The position numbers were made by a program, and so were the translations under genes. The notes below the pieces were generated by a model. It searched no databases. It was not told where the DNA came from and saw only the letters and a list, made by a program, of their open reading frames with translations. A stretch of DNA of 64,000 nucleotides, from assembly GCA_020633495.1 (NCBI GenBank), contig JACKDR010000005.1, positions 296,530 to 360,529 on the forward strand. Reading direction: 5' to 3'. Of this stretch, positions 35,470 to 47,084 are shown piece by piece. Numbering within the stretch: position 1 is the first letter of the stretch; each line of letters starts with the position of its first letter. The DNA comes from Kofleriaceae bacterium. Its GTDB lineage: Bacteria; Myxococcota_A; Polyangia; Haliangiales; Haliangiaceae.

Positions 35470-37442
35470 GCGGCGGCGCCCCGGATCGCGGCGGCGCGAC
35501 GCCGCCGGGCTCGACGTTCGCCCCCGACCGGCTGTGGCCGGTGCTGCTGGCGCTGGTCGCGCTGCTGGCCGGCGCCCTCGCCATCGAGGTCCTCGTGCGG
35601 GGCCGGACCTCACCGCCCCAGGTCGTGACGATCGACCGCGGCGTCGACACCCGGGTTTCGGCCGACGACGATCACGGCGACGGCGACGACGGCGACGACA
35701 CCGGCGGCGGCGTCGGCGACGGCGCGCTCGACGACGCCAGCGCGCCCCTCGACGAGGCCCACGGCCGCGCTCGCGCCCTCGCCCACCGCGGCGACCTCGC
35801 CGAGGCGGTGGTCGCGTTCCGCAAGGTCGCCGCCGCGCACCCGGCCGACGGCCGGGTCGAGGGCGAGCTCGGCTACTGGCTGCTGGCCTCGGGCGACGCC
35901 GCCGGCGCGCTGGCGGCGCTCGAGCAGGCCCGGACCCTGCGCCCCGACGATCCGCTGATCGCGCTCAACCTCGGCGTCGCGAGCGGCCGCACCGGCGACA
36001 CCTCCGGCGCCGAGGCCGAGCTGCGGCGCGCCCTCGAGCTGCGGCCCGGCTACCTGTCGGCGCAGATCGCGCTGGGCCAGCTGCTGCGCCGCGCCGGCCG
36101 CACCGACGAGGCGATCGCCGTGCTCGAGGAGGCGTCGCGCTCCGGCGGCAACGAGCCGCGCGCCCGCGCCCTGGTCGCGCTAGGCCGCGCCTACCTCGCC
36201 GGCGATCGCGGCGGCGACGCCGCCGACGCCTTCGACCGCGCGATCCAGTTCGCGCCCGCGTCCGCCGAGATCCGCCTCGGCGTCGCCCGCGCGTTCCTCG
36301 GCACCCACCACGCCGCCGACGTCGACCGCGCGCTCGAGGCGCTCGAGCCGGCGATCCGCATGGCGCCCGACGTCCCGCAGCTGCACGCCGCGGTGGCGCG
36401 GGCCCGCCTCGCCAAGGGCGACGCCGCCGGCGCCGAGCAGGCCTACGAGCACGCGCTGCGCCTCGACCCCGCCTACCACTACGCGCGGCGCCGCCTGCTC
36501 CGCATCGCCCTCGACCGCGAGGACTTCCCGCGCGCCCGGCTCCACGCCGAGTACCTGCTGCGCGACGCGCCCGACGTCCCCGAGCACCACTTCCTCGCCG
36601 GCCTGGTGGCGTCGCGCGACGACCGCCTCGACGACGCCCGCCGCCACTACGCCGACGCGATCGCCAAGGCCGACGGCCAGTACCCCGAGGCCTGGTTCAA
36701 CATCGGCCTGCTCGAGAAGGGCGCCGGCAACCTCGACGCCGCGATCGACGCCTACCGCAAGGCGATCGCGCTGCGGCCCCGCTACCTGAGCGCGTTCAAC
36801 AACCTGGGCCTGGCGCTGCGCGCCGCCGGCAAGCGCGACGAGGCCGAGGCGACGTTCCGCCAGGCGCTCGGCGTCGACGCCAGCTACGCCGCGGCCTGGC
36901 TCAACCTCGGCGAGCTGTACGGCGACGACAAGCGATGGGACGACGCGATCGGCGCGCTGCGCCACGCCCTCGAGGCCAAGCCCGGCTACCCGCGCGCCCG
37001 CCTCAACCTGGCCGGCATGCTGCGCAAGGCCCACCAGCTCGACGAGGCGATCACGATCGCCGAGGGCCTGGTCGCCGATCAGCCGCGCTACGTGTCGGCG
37101 TGGTCGACCCTGGGCGCCGCGCTCGACGACGCCGGCCGCGTCGAGGAGGCCGAGCGCGCCTACCGCCAGACCCTCGAGCTCGACGGCGGCCACACCGGCG
37201 CGCTGCGCGGCCTGGCCGCGATCCTGCGCCGCGACGGCCGGGTCGCCGAGGCCCGCACGGTCTACGAGGATCTGCTCGACCGCGTCCCCGACGACCGCGG
37301 CGGCCGGCTCGGCCTCGCCGAGGTCCTGCTCGCCCAGGGCGATCGCGGCGGCTGCGCCCGCGACGCCCAGCTCGTGCTCGCCCGCTCACCCGACGACGAC
37401 GAGGCGCGCCGCCTCGTCGCGACCTGCACCGCCTCGCCTTGA
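35466..37442 (+). CDS. Membrane-anchored TPR protein of the ligase operon
   Basis: 658 residues from GTG, overlapping the ligase stop by four bases. One N-terminal helix (LWPVLLALVALLAGALAIEV) anchors it, then an Asp/Gly linker (DDDHGDGDDGDDTGGG) and about fourteen TPRs to the end (for example GEAVVAFRKVAAAHPADGRV-type helices, EAWFNIGLLEKGAGNLDAAI, AFNNLGLALRAAGKRDEAEA). TPR arrays bind peptides or protein partners. Here it should hold the partner or substrate of the ligase module on the periplasmic side. No enzyme motif. Confidence 0.88.
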   Translation: MSGGAPDRGGATPPGSTFAPDRLWPVLLALVALLAGALAIEVLVRGRTSPPQVVTIDRGVDTRVSADDDHGDGDDGDDTGGGVGDGALDDASAPLDEAHGRARALAHRGDLAEAVVAFRKVAAAHPADGRVEGELGYWLLASGDAAGALAALEQARTLRPDDPLIALNLGVASGRTGDTSGAEAELRRALELRPGYLSAQIALGQLLRRAGRTDEAIAVLEEASRSGGNEPRARALVALGRAYLAGDRGGDAADAFDRAIQFAPASAEIRLGVARAFLGTHHAADVDRALEALEPAIRMAPDVPQLHAAVARARLAKGDAAGAEQAYEHALRLDPAYHYARRRLLRIALDREDFPRARLHAEYLLRDAPDVPEHHFLAGLVASRDDRLDDARRHYADAIAKADGQYPEAWFNIGLLEKGAGNLDAAIDAYRKAIALRPRYLSAFNNLGLALRAAGKRDEAEATFRQALGVDASYAAAWLNLGELYGDDKRWDDAIGALRHALEAKPGYPRARLNLAGMLRKAHQLDEAITIAEGLVADQPRYVSAWSTLGAALDDAGRVEEAERAYRQTLELDGGHTGALRGLAAILRRDGRVAEARTVYEDLLDRVPDDRGGRLGLAEVLLAQGDRGGCARDAQLVLARSPDDDEARRLVATCTASP

Positions 37443-37463
37443 TCTACGCCGAAGGAGCTCTCG

Positions 37464-38369
37464 ATGACGATCCGCCGCCACCTGTTCACCGTCGCGCTCG
37501 CGACCCTCGCCGCCTCGGCCGCCGCGTGCGGCGGTAGCTCGATCGCCGATGGCGACGACGAGGCGCTGTTCCAGGCCGCGCTCGCCGACTACGACGCGAT
37601 GGACTTCGCCAGCGCGCGCGACAAGTTCGACCAGCTGCTGACCACCTATCCGACCTCGCAACGCCACGACAACGCCGGCTACCTGGCCGGGCGCTGCCGC
37701 TACGAGCTCGCCGACTACACCGGCGCGATCCCGGTGTTCGACGCCATGCGCGCGGCGCACCCGACGTCGCCGTACATCGACTCGGCGGCGTACTTCAGCG
37801 GACGTTCCCACTTCAAGCTCGCGGACTTCGCCACCGCGGCCACCGACTTCCAGGCCTCGGTCGCCGCCGACGGCAGCGGCGTCTGGGCCGACAACGCCAC
37901 CTACTACGTCGGTCGCTCGCACTACGAGCTGGGCCAGCTGACCACCGCGATCAGCGAACTGGCCGCGTTCGAGACCGACTGGGCGTCGTCGAGCTATCTC
38001 GACAACGCGCGCTACTACCTCGGCCGCGCCTACTTCGCCAACGGCGCCTACGGCGACGCCCTGGGCGCGTTCGACCGCGTGCTCGACGACCCGACGTCGA
38101 TCTTCGCCGACAACGCCCAGTACTTCATCGGTCGCACCGAGTACGCGCAGGGCCAGCTCGATCTCGCGTTCGCCGACTTCCAGGCCGTGCCGGTCGACTA
38201 CCCGGGCAGCGTCTACGAGGACAACGCGCTGTACTGGGAGATCCGGATCCGCGTCGATCAGGCCAACTGCCCGGCGGCGTCGACCTTGCTGGGCACGCTG
38301 CAGAGCAACTACGCCGGCTCGGCGGAGATCTCGCTCGCCCAGACCTACATGACGGGCAACGGATGCTGA
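37464..38369 (+). CDS. TPR-type lipoprotein (outer-membrane assembly or YbgF-like)
   Basis: 301 residues. Signal peptide with lipobox ASAAAC (Cys22). The rest is a repeating pattern of helical hairpins with the consensus Ala-Asp-Asn-Ala-x-Tyr-x-x-Gly-Arg: DNAGYLAGRCRYELADYTGA, DSAAYFSGRSHFKLADF, DNATYYVGRSHYELGQLTTA, DNARYYLGRAYFANGAY, DNAQYFIGRTEYAQGQLDLA, each preceded by a Pro-Gly-Ser-like turn. This is the outer-membrane TPR style (YbgF/BamD-like). GAAGGAG precedes the ATG. It sits 21 bp after the TPR gene, so it is in the same transcript. Role probably structural, holding the complex at the outer membrane. Confidence 0.85.
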   Translation: MTIRRHLFTVALATLAASAAACGGSSIADGDDEALFQAALADYDAMDFASARDKFDQLLTTYPTSQRHDNAGYLAGRCRYELADYTGAIPVFDAMRAAHPTSPYIDSAAYFSGRSHFKLADFATAATDFQASVAADGSGVWADNATYYVGRSHYELGQLTTAISELAAFETDWASSSYLDNARYYLGRAYFANGAYGDALGAFDRVLDDPTSIFADNAQYFIGRTEYAQGQLDLAFADFQAVPVDYPGSVYEDNALYWEIRIRVDQANCPAASTLLGTLQSNYAGSAEISLAQTYMTGNGC

Positions 38370-39766
38370 GCACCGCGCGCACGCTCGCGCTGGGCCTGCT
38401 GGGCCTGGCGCTCGTCGTCGCCGCGCCGGCGACCCCGGCGCACGCGGGGGACGCCGGCGACACCGGCGATCTCGGCGACGACACCGCGAGCGGCGCCGCG
38501 GCCACCGCCGACGCCGACGCCGACGGCGCGGCCGACGCCACGCACCCGAAGAAGAAGCACAAGAAGAAGAAAAAGAAGCGGAAGCACGCCCGCCACCCCG
38601 ACAGCTGGGTCCTGACCGTCGCCGCCGACGCCGAGGCGACCGCGGGTGCGCTGACCGGCGCGGGGATCGTGCGGGACAGCGGCGCCTTCGTCCGGGTCGA
38701 GGCCGACGCCAAGCCCCGGCTCGCCAAGGGCAAGCTCCGCCTGGAGCTGCCGGTCAGCCTCGAGGATCGCGAGACCTTCGGTGCGTCGCTGGCGCAGCGG
38801 ATCGGCGAGATCGAGGCGCGGGTGCAGGTGCGCGACAGCGCGCGCCTGCGCGGCACGGTCAGCGGCGGCGTCGCCGGCACCTGGCGCCCCGACTGGCCCG
38901 ACCCCTACCAGCCGCTGCCCGACGGCACCCTCGCCGGGTCGTCGCGCCACTCGCACTTCGACGGCAAGTTCGGGCTCGAGGTCGCCGGGATCCCGGTGCG
39001 CCACCAGCACGCCCGGCTGACGTACGACTTCAAGCAGGTCGACTACGCCGACGACGCCAACTACGACCCGTTCGACGCGCCGACCCACCTGATGCCGGCC
39101 GATCACACCGAGCACGCCTTCCGCGCCGGCTGGCACTGGCTCGGCGACGGCGCCAAGCTCGGCGGCGACCTGCGGCTCACCTACACCTCGTACGAGAACG
39201 TGTTCTCGCGCGACGCCGGCACCGGCCTGACCCACGCCGGCGCCGGCGGGCCGCCGCCCAACCCGCTCGAGACCACGCTGGACGTCGAGCCGTCGATCGA
39301 CGGCGAGCTCGAGCTGGGCCGGGTCACGGTGGGCGCCGGCTACGAGCTGACGCTGTCGAGCGACCGGTACCAGGGCTACTACTCGTACGTCGAGCACCAC
39401 CCGGAGCTCGACGTCGACGTCGTCCTGGTCGACGACGCCAAGCTCGAGCTGGCCGCCGATCTGTACCGGCGACGCTACGGCGCCAACAGCTACGCGGTGA
39501 ACCCGCCGACCCACCCGGCGTTCGAGGACGGCGGCGACCGCCGGGCCGAGACCCGCTGGCACCTGGGCGCCGATCTGCGCTGGCCGCTCGGCGACGGCGG
39601 CCTGGCGGCGATCGCCGGGGTCGACGTCAAGGCGCGCGAGAGCAACTTCCCCGACTACATCCCGGGGGTGTACCCGGCGACCCGCGCCTACGACATCGAC
39701 TGGGACTACACCGACGCCACCGCGTGGATCGGCGTCGCCTGGCGGCGCGGCCGCAGCGACGACTGA
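38363..39766 (+). CDS. Outer-membrane beta-barrel with a Lys-rich N-terminal segment
   Basis: 467 residues. The start codon overlaps the preceding stop (ATGCTGA), completing the operon chain. A signal peptide (residues 1-26) is followed by an acidic/Ala linker and a Lys/His-rich block HPKKKHKKKKKKRKHARH near 62-79, encoded by an A-rich stretch in otherwise GC-rich DNA. The rest is made of long amphipathic strands with aromatic girdle residues (FGLEVAGIPVRHQHARLTYD, YTSYENVFSRDAG, YELTLSSDRYQGYYSYV, AYDIDWDYTDATAWIGVAWR), typical of a beta-barrel. It is the likely export or surface part of the ligase module. A Lys-rich patch could serve as an acceptor for glutamate-type ligation (inference). 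Confidence 0.85.
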   Translation: MLSTARTLALGLLGLALVVAAPATPAHAGDAGDTGDLGDDTASGAAATADADADGAADATHPKKKHKKKKKKRKHARHPDSWVLTVAADAEATAGALTGAGIVRDSGAFVRVEADAKPRLAKGKLRLELPVSLEDRETFGASLAQRIGEIEARVQVRDSARLRGTVSGGVAGTWRPDWPDPYQPLPDGTLAGSSRHSHFDGKFGLEVAGIPVRHQHARLTYDFKQVDYADDANYDPFDAPTHLMPADHTEHAFRAGWHWLGDGAKLGGDLRLTYTSYENVFSRDAGTGLTHAGAGGPPPNPLETTLDVEPSIDGELELGRVTVGAGYELTLSSDRYQGYYSYVEHHPELDVDVVLVDDAKLELAADLYRRRYGANSYAVNPPTHPAFEDGGDRRAETRWHLGADLRWPLGDGGLAAIAGVDVKARESNFPDYIPGVYPATRAYDIDWDYTDATAWIGVAWRRGRSDD

Positions 39767-39795
39767 GAGGTCGTGAAACAACCTCCTTCTGCGCA

Positions 39796-39826
39796 GGCAG
39801 GTCCGACGTTCCTCGTCGGACCTGCC
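39796..39826. terminator. Strong hairpin after the ligase operon
   Basis: GGCAGGTCCGACG pairs perfectly over 13 bp with CGTCGGACCTGCC around a TTCCT loop. No T run follows, so it is either a transcript-stabilising hairpin or a terminator of another type. It lies 30 bp beyond the last operon stop and upstream of the next gene. Confidence 0.6.
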
Positions 39827-39893
39827 GATCATGCAGGGCGCGAGAAGCGAGTGCTGCTCACGCTCTGAGCGCCGGTTCCGGTATCGTCGCGGC

Positions 39894-41306
39894 GTGAACC
39901 GCCGCGCCCTCGTCGCCGTCGTCGCCCTCGCCGCGTCCCTCGCCGCCTCCCTCGCCGCCTGCAAGGGGCGCGACAAGGCCAGCAGCCGCGCCCTGCCGGC
40001 GCCGTCGGACGCCGCGCCGTCCGACGCCCGCCCGACGACCGACCGCGAGCACCGGGTCGCCGGCGCCGCGGTCGCCGCGTCGCCGCTGGTGGCGCCGCTG
40101 CTCTACGGCGACTACCTGGTGATGGTGCCGCCGGGCGTCGACGCCGCCGCGGTGCGCGACCGCATCGCGGCCACCGCGCGGGCGCGCGGGCTCACCATCG
40201 CCGACCCCGATGGGGACCCGTCCCCGGGGACGGTCGCGTTCGCGATCGGCGCGCCCGCGGCGCTCGGCTACCAGGCCGACACCCTGCCCTACTTCGGCCG
40301 CGGCTTCGACGACGCCGAGACCGCGGCGATCGGCGCGTGCGAGACGGCGGTGGCGCTGTCGGTCGTGGCGCGCGCCGAGGACGTCGCCGAGCTGCACCGC
40401 ACCGCGGCGGCGCTCGCCCGCGACGGCGCCGCGGGGGCGCGCGGCTGGATCGTCGATCAGTACAGCGCCGAGATCTTCACCCGCGCCGCGTTCGACAAGG
40501 CGCGTCCCGCCGACCTCGGGCTCGACGTCACCCGGCTGCTCGTGATCCACGCGGTCCCCGCCGACGAGCTGATCTTCCTCGAGACCCGCGGCATGGGTCG
40601 GTTCGGCCTGCCCGACCTGTACCTGCCCGGGGTGCCCACCAGCTACGCCGAGGACCTGATGATGGTCCTCAACGTCACGGCCCAGACCCTGGTCGACCAG
40701 CACCAGGTGACCACCGACGGCGTGCTCGCGGTCGACGCCCGCAAGGTGGCGGCCAGCCTGGGCGGCGACGTCGCGACGCTGCCGCCAGACCTCGGCAAGG
40801 TGACCTGGACCGCGACCTGGTCGACCGGCGACGACGACGAGGATCCGTCCGCGGGGCTGATCGAGCTGACGCCGCCAGGCGGCAACACCCCCGCGCACCT
40901 GCGCGAGGTCGTGGTCGGCTTCTTCGGCAGCGACCCCGACGAGATCCACCAGGTCGCCGACGACGATCCCGAGATGCTCGCGGCCCGCGACCGCGCCCGC
41001 GCCGCGCTCGCCGCGCTGGCGCCGCACTTCGCCCAGGGGGTGCCGGCGATGGAGCGCCTGCTGGTCAAGGCCCCGTTCAAGACCGACGGCGGCGGCGCCG
41101 AGTGGATGTGGGTCGAGGTCACGGCCTGGACCGGCGGCACGATGGCCGGGATCCTGATCAACGAGCCGGCGCAGGTGTCGGGGCTGCACAACGGCGACCG
41201 CGTCGAGGTCCAGGTCGCCGAGCTGTTCGATTACCTGCACCAGCGCGCGGACGGCACGACCGCGGGCGGCGAGACCAACCAGATCCTCGAGCGCCGCGGC
41301 CGCTGA
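39894..41306 (+). CDS. Lipoprotein with C-terminal DUF2314 domain
   Basis: 470 residues from GTG. A lipobox LAASLAAC (Cys about 23) makes it a lipoprotein. A central mixed region (LLYGDYLVMVPPGVDAAAVR, VALSVVARAEDVAELHRTAA, DLGLDVTRLLVIHAVPADEL) resembles the long form of DUF2314 proteins. The last 110 residues match DUF2314: EWMWVEVTAWTGGTMAGILI, NEPAQVSGLHNGDRVEVQVA and ELFDYLHQ. The function of that domain is not known. Convergent with the next gene, 3 bp apart. Confidence 0.75.
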   Translation: MNRRALVAVVALAASLAASLAACKGRDKASSRALPAPSDAAPSDARPTTDREHRVAGAAVAASPLVAPLLYGDYLVMVPPGVDAAAVRDRIAATARARGLTIADPDGDPSPGTVAFAIGAPAALGYQADTLPYFGRGFDDAETAAIGACETAVALSVVARAEDVAELHRTAAALARDGAAGARGWIVDQYSAEIFTRAAFDKARPADLGLDVTRLLVIHAVPADELIFLETRGMGRFGLPDLYLPGVPTSYAEDLMMVLNVTAQTLVDQHQVTTDGVLAVDARKVAASLGGDVATLPPDLGKVTWTATWSTGDDDEDPSAGLIELTPPGGNTPAHLREVVVGFFGSDPDEIHQVADDDPEMLAARDRARAALAALAPHFAQGVPAMERLLVKAPFKTDGGGAEWMWVEVTAWTGGTMAGILINEPAQVSGLHNGDRVEVQVAELFDYLHQRADGTTAGGETNQILERRGR

Positions 41307-41309
41307 CGC

Positions 41310-43697
41310 TCAGCCGCGCGTGATCTCCGGCGCCGCCTGCCACGGCCGCGCCGGCAGGTCGCCGTCGAGGCGCAGGCCGTAGCCGGGGTCGGCGAGCGCG
41401 GCGTCGACGCCGCGCAGGTCGAGCATCGTGCCGTCGGCGGCCTTGACCAGCGCGTGGTACGCCCACTGCGGCAGCGAGTGGTACGCGTAGGTCGCGCCGG
41501 CCAGCGGGCCGTCCGGGCGCACCGCGCCGAGCAGGACCAGCGCGCCGTCGCGCAGCGTGATCAGCGCGAACGGCGAGGTGCTGGTCTTCATGGCCACGAC
41601 GCGGTGGCCGAACAGCGGCGACAGCAGCTGCGCACCGTCGCCGACCTTCACCCGGGCGGTCTCGGCGCCGGCCCCGTCGTAGGCGACGAGGTCGGCGCCC
41701 GCGATCACGACGAAGCCGTCGCCGACCACCTCCGGAGACACGCCGCTGGGGTACTCGAACAGCTTGGTCGCGGCGCCGGTGGCGAGGTCGACCCGGAACG
41801 CCTCGGTCGCGTTGCCGACCAGCGCCACGGTCGGCGACACCAGCGCGTAGTTGGCGATCGCGATCTCCGGCTCGGTCGGGCGGATGCCGTCGCCGTCGCC
41901 GACGTAGGCGCGGCGCGCGCCGGGCGGGTCGGCGACCAGCTTGTTGATCAGGCACAGGCCCGCCGCGCTCTCGACGCACACGTCCTGGGGGCCCAGCGCG
42001 TCGAGCACCGCGTTCGGACCGGCGCGCCAGACCTTCTCGGGGACCACGAACGCGGTCGGCTTCAGCACGATCGTCGTCACCGGCGGCGACGCGGCGAGGC
42101 CCTCGAGGCGGTAGCCGACGGTCTTGCCGGCGTCGCGCCCGACCAGCACGCCGTCGTGATCGGCGATGTACGCCAGGCCCAGCTCGACGTCGGCGGTGCG
42201 CCGCAGCCGGCCGTCCTCGACGCGCGCCCCCGAGATCCGCTCGGCGACGGTCTCCCAGCCCTTGTCCAGCATCCGCGGCACGCCGCCGTAGCCCATGACC
42301 AGCGATCCGCCGCACATCACCAGCGCCTGCTCCTGGCCCAGCGGCACCTGATCGATCAGGTAGCCGCGGCCGGTGCCGGCCGGGATGCGGTGGTAGAGGC
42401 GCAGGCGGCCGTTGTTGATCAGCAGCAGGTGATCGTCGTCGAGGTACTCCGCCCACTTGATGTAGTAGGCCTCGCTGGGGACGTCGCAGAACAGCGTGCC
42501 CTGGCCGGTGGCGGGGTCGACCTCGTAGAGCGCGTCGACGTGGCTCGGGATCGACGGATGCTTGCCCTTGCGCGGGTGATCGTGGCCGCCGTCGACCAGC
42601 CAGCGCCGACCGTCGGGGTGCGGCACGGCGAGCCGCGGCGTCGGCTGCCACGACGCGTTCAGCGCCTGCCCCGGCGCGCACGCGAAGGTCGGCGCCGCGC
42701 GCGCCGGCGGCTCCAGCGTCGCGAGGCTGTCGTCGCGGACCAGCGCGAGCGGCCCGACCGGGACGCGGTCGGGGAACGGGTTGCGCAGGTGCTCGGCCAC
42801 CCCCATGACGTGCGCGCGCATCCGGGCCAGCGCCTCGGTGCCGGCCTCGGCGTACGCGGCGGCGTCGCGGACCAGGCGGGACCGGCTGGTCTTGCAGCGC
42901 GCGAGCACGGCCTGGTGCCACGCGTCCTCGCCGAGGAAGTAGCTCCGCCACAGCCAGTACAGCGCGGCGTACGGTCCGTCCTGGAAGTCGTCCCGCGCCA
43001 GCGCCTTGTCCGGCGTCATGTCGAGCGCGGCCTTGATGCGCTCGACGTCGGGGGGCGCGTCGACCAGCGCCTGCGCCACCCACCAGGCGCGGTGGACGAT
43101 CGCGGCGAAGCTGCTGGTCGGCGCCTCGACCTCGGGCCAGTCGCCGTCACGGCTCCACACCCCGTCGTCCGCGAGCGCGTCCTCGAACAGGCTCAGCGGG
43201 AAGGCCTCGCGTCGCCAGCGCCCGAGGCACGGGGCCAGCGCCGCCCGCCGCTGCTCGACGTCGTCGGACGAGTCCGCGACCGCGGCCAGGCGCAGCACCG
43301 TCGGCAGGTCGTACGCCAGCGGACCGTAGAGCTCGCCGGTCTCGTGGTTCCAGCCGGCGACCTCCGCGGTCTCGCCGCCGCGGACGCAGAAGAACATCAG
43401 GCAGTCACCCTCGCCCGGGACCTCGGCCAGGAAGTAGGCGCTGGTCAGCACCTGCAGCACCGGCTCCATCACCTTCGCGCTGTGCGCCAGGGCGATCGCC
43501 TCGGCGAAGCTGTTGTCGGCGTCGAGCAGCGGGCGCGCGCTCGAGATCAGGATCCCGCCGTCACCGGTCGGCGCGAAGCGGCGGACGTCCTCGGGGACGT
43601 GCGGGCCGAGCAGCTCGACCCACGCCTGCCCCTCCGGCGTCGGCTCCCAGCCCTGGCGCAGCTCCGCCGGGATCTCCTCGAAGCGTCGGTTCTTCAT
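41310..43697 (-). CDS. Large cytoplasmic protein with a C-terminal propeller-like region, unknown function
   Basis: 795 residues from MKNRRFEEIPAELRQGWEPT, a start chosen because 49 upstream codons are Arg/Ala-rich. No signal peptide. Residues 1-290 are helical and include PEGDCLMFFCVRGGETAE-like segments; from about residue 350 there are repeated strand sets (VDALYEVDPATGQGTLFCDV, LLLINNGRLRLYHRIPAG, VGYRLEGLAASPPVTTIVLK, AYVGDGDGIRPTEPEIAIAN, ATGAATKLFEYPSG), suggesting a propeller with variable blades. No family recognised. Confidence 0.7.
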   Translation of the reverse strand: MKNRRFEEIPAELRQGWEPTPEGQAWVELLGPHVPEDVRRFAPTGDGGILISSARPLLDADNSFAEAIALAHSAKVMEPVLQVLTSAYFLAEVPGEGDCLMFFCVRGGETAEVAGWNHETGELYGPLAYDLPTVLRLAAVADSSDDVEQRRAALAPCLGRWRREAFPLSLFEDALADDGVWSRDGDWPEVEAPTSSFAAIVHRAWWVAQALVDAPPDVERIKAALDMTPDKALARDDFQDGPYAALYWLWRSYFLGEDAWHQAVLARCKTSRSRLVRDAAAYAEAGTEALARMRAHVMGVAEHLRNPFPDRVPVGPLALVRDDSLATLEPPARAAPTFACAPGQALNASWQPTPRLAVPHPDGRRWLVDGGHDHPRKGKHPSIPSHVDALYEVDPATGQGTLFCDVPSEAYYIKWAEYLDDDHLLLINNGRLRLYHRIPAGTGRGYLIDQVPLGQEQALVMCGGSLVMGYGGVPRMLDKGWETVAERISGARVEDGRLRRTADVELGLAYIADHDGVLVGRDAGKTVGYRLEGLAASPPVTTIVLKPTAFVVPEKVWRAGPNAVLDALGPQDVCVESAAGLCLINKLVADPPGARRAYVGDGDGIRPTEPEIAIANYALVSPTVALVGNATEAFRVDLATGAATKLFEYPSGVSPEVVGDGFVVIAGADLVAYDGAGAETARVKVGDGAQLLSPLFGHRVVAMKTSTSPFALITLRDGALVLLGAVRPDGPLAGATYAYHSLPQWAYHALVKAADGTMLDLRGVDAALADPGYGLRLDGDLPARPWQAAPEITRG

Positions 43698-43853
43698 CCG
43701 ACGATCGAATGCCACCGACGGTGGTCCGGTCAACCCGTTGGCCGCGACGGATCGTCCGGATGGTGCGAACGCGCGGGTCGCGTGCGCGGATCGAGCACGA
43801 CGTGCGCAGCGTCGACGCTGCGCCGGCCGCCTGGTGCGGATCACCGCATCTCT

Positions 43854-44043
43854 GCTCGCTCACCCCGAGCGCTCGACCGACGGCCGTCGGAGATTCGCCG
43901 CGAGACGAACCGGGTCAGGTCGCCTGGTCGACATGGTTCGCTCACCTCGAGCGCTCGACCGACGGCCGTCGGAGATTCGCCGCAAGACGAACCGGGTCAA
44001 CTTCACCTGGTCGACGTGGTTCGCTCACCTCGAGCGGAGCCCG
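43854..44043. repeat. Two and a part direct repeats of about 82 bp
   Basis: Copy 1 starts at 43854, copy 2 at 43936, and a third, 18-bp copy at 44019. Copies 1 and 2 agree at most positions over 82 bp, including CGACCGACGGCCGTCGGAGA and GACGAACCGGGTCA. The repeats contain an internal palindrome GACGGCCGTC, lie between two genes, and show no reading frame shared by the copies. Confidence 0.8.
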
Positions 44044-44416
44044 AGCGGCGAAGCCGCGAGGGCGTCGTCGAGAGGGCGTGGATCGGTGCGGTCTCGGCGG
44101 CGCACCGGTGCCCGCCCCCTCGACTCCGGGGTCGGTGCTGCGCACCTCCCCCTCCGCTCGGGGTGAGTGCGGTCAGGCCCAACCCCGCGGTCCGCCGATC
44201 GCTGCGCCACGCAAGATCGGCGGCCTGGCCCAGCTGTTCGTTAGGAGCGCAGGGTGAGCGGCGAAGCCGCGAACCCGCAGTCGAGGGACGGACACCGGGA
44301 AGGCACCCCGTCACCGACGGGAAGCCTGCCGCTCCCCGCCGCCTCGACTCCGCCCTCGCGGCTGCGCCGCCCGGGCTCCGCTCGGCGTGAGCGGCGGGCG
44401 AGATCGTGAGACGCGC
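44044..44416. other. Intergenic, GC-rich imperfect repeats
   Basis: After the 82-bp repeats, the 370 bases up to the lon stop hold GAGCGGCGAAGCCGCGA twice (near 44047 and 44258), a hairpin-forming GCGGC-GAA-GCCGC core each time, plus several copies of CTCCGCTCGG-type runs (near 44153 and 44378). The hairpins look like REP-style elements. I see no gene here. The region 43698-43853 next to it is also empty. Confidence 0.55.
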
Positions 44417-46852
<2,436 letters not shown>

Positions 46853-46860
46853 TGCCGCAT

Positions 46861-46888
46861 ACTGTAGGGGCCGAGCGCGGGGGCGCAA
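46861..46888 (-). promoter_or_regulatory. Candidate sigma-70-type promoter of lon
   Basis: On the minus strand, TTGCGC (46888-46883) and TACAGT (46866-46861) are separated by 16 bp. The start point would fall at about 46853-46855, next to the ATG at 46852, with no room for a ribosome site. The neighbouring 46960-47035 stretch is unusually AT-rich and may carry the promoter of the rightward gene; no CIRCE-like or sigma-32-like sequence is visible. Confidence 0.45.
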
Positions 46889-47084
46889 CATTGCGTCGTC
46901 CGGAGGGTTTTTCGAGGTGGTGCGGTACGATGACCACGCGATCCTGGGGTATCCGTACCGCTTCAAAACGCCCTGGACAGATCGAAATTACCAAGCGTTC
47001 ACGCATATATACGGGGCAGCGCGTATTTTAGACCACGATCGTCGGTGGCGGCATGTCCGGTGCTGAGCCCAAGGGGTGCCCCCC

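Noticed and set aside
43854..44043. CRISPR array
   Set aside because: Two or three copies of 82 bp without spacers of fixed length and no cas genes. The 12-bp repeats at 13540 are coding. I see no CRISPR array in the window.
46853..47084. Heat-shock (CIRCE or sigma-32) control of lon
   Set aside because: I found no TTAGCACTC-N9-GAGTGCTAA-like inverted repeat and no sigma-32-like pair; only a weak vegetative promoter was seen.
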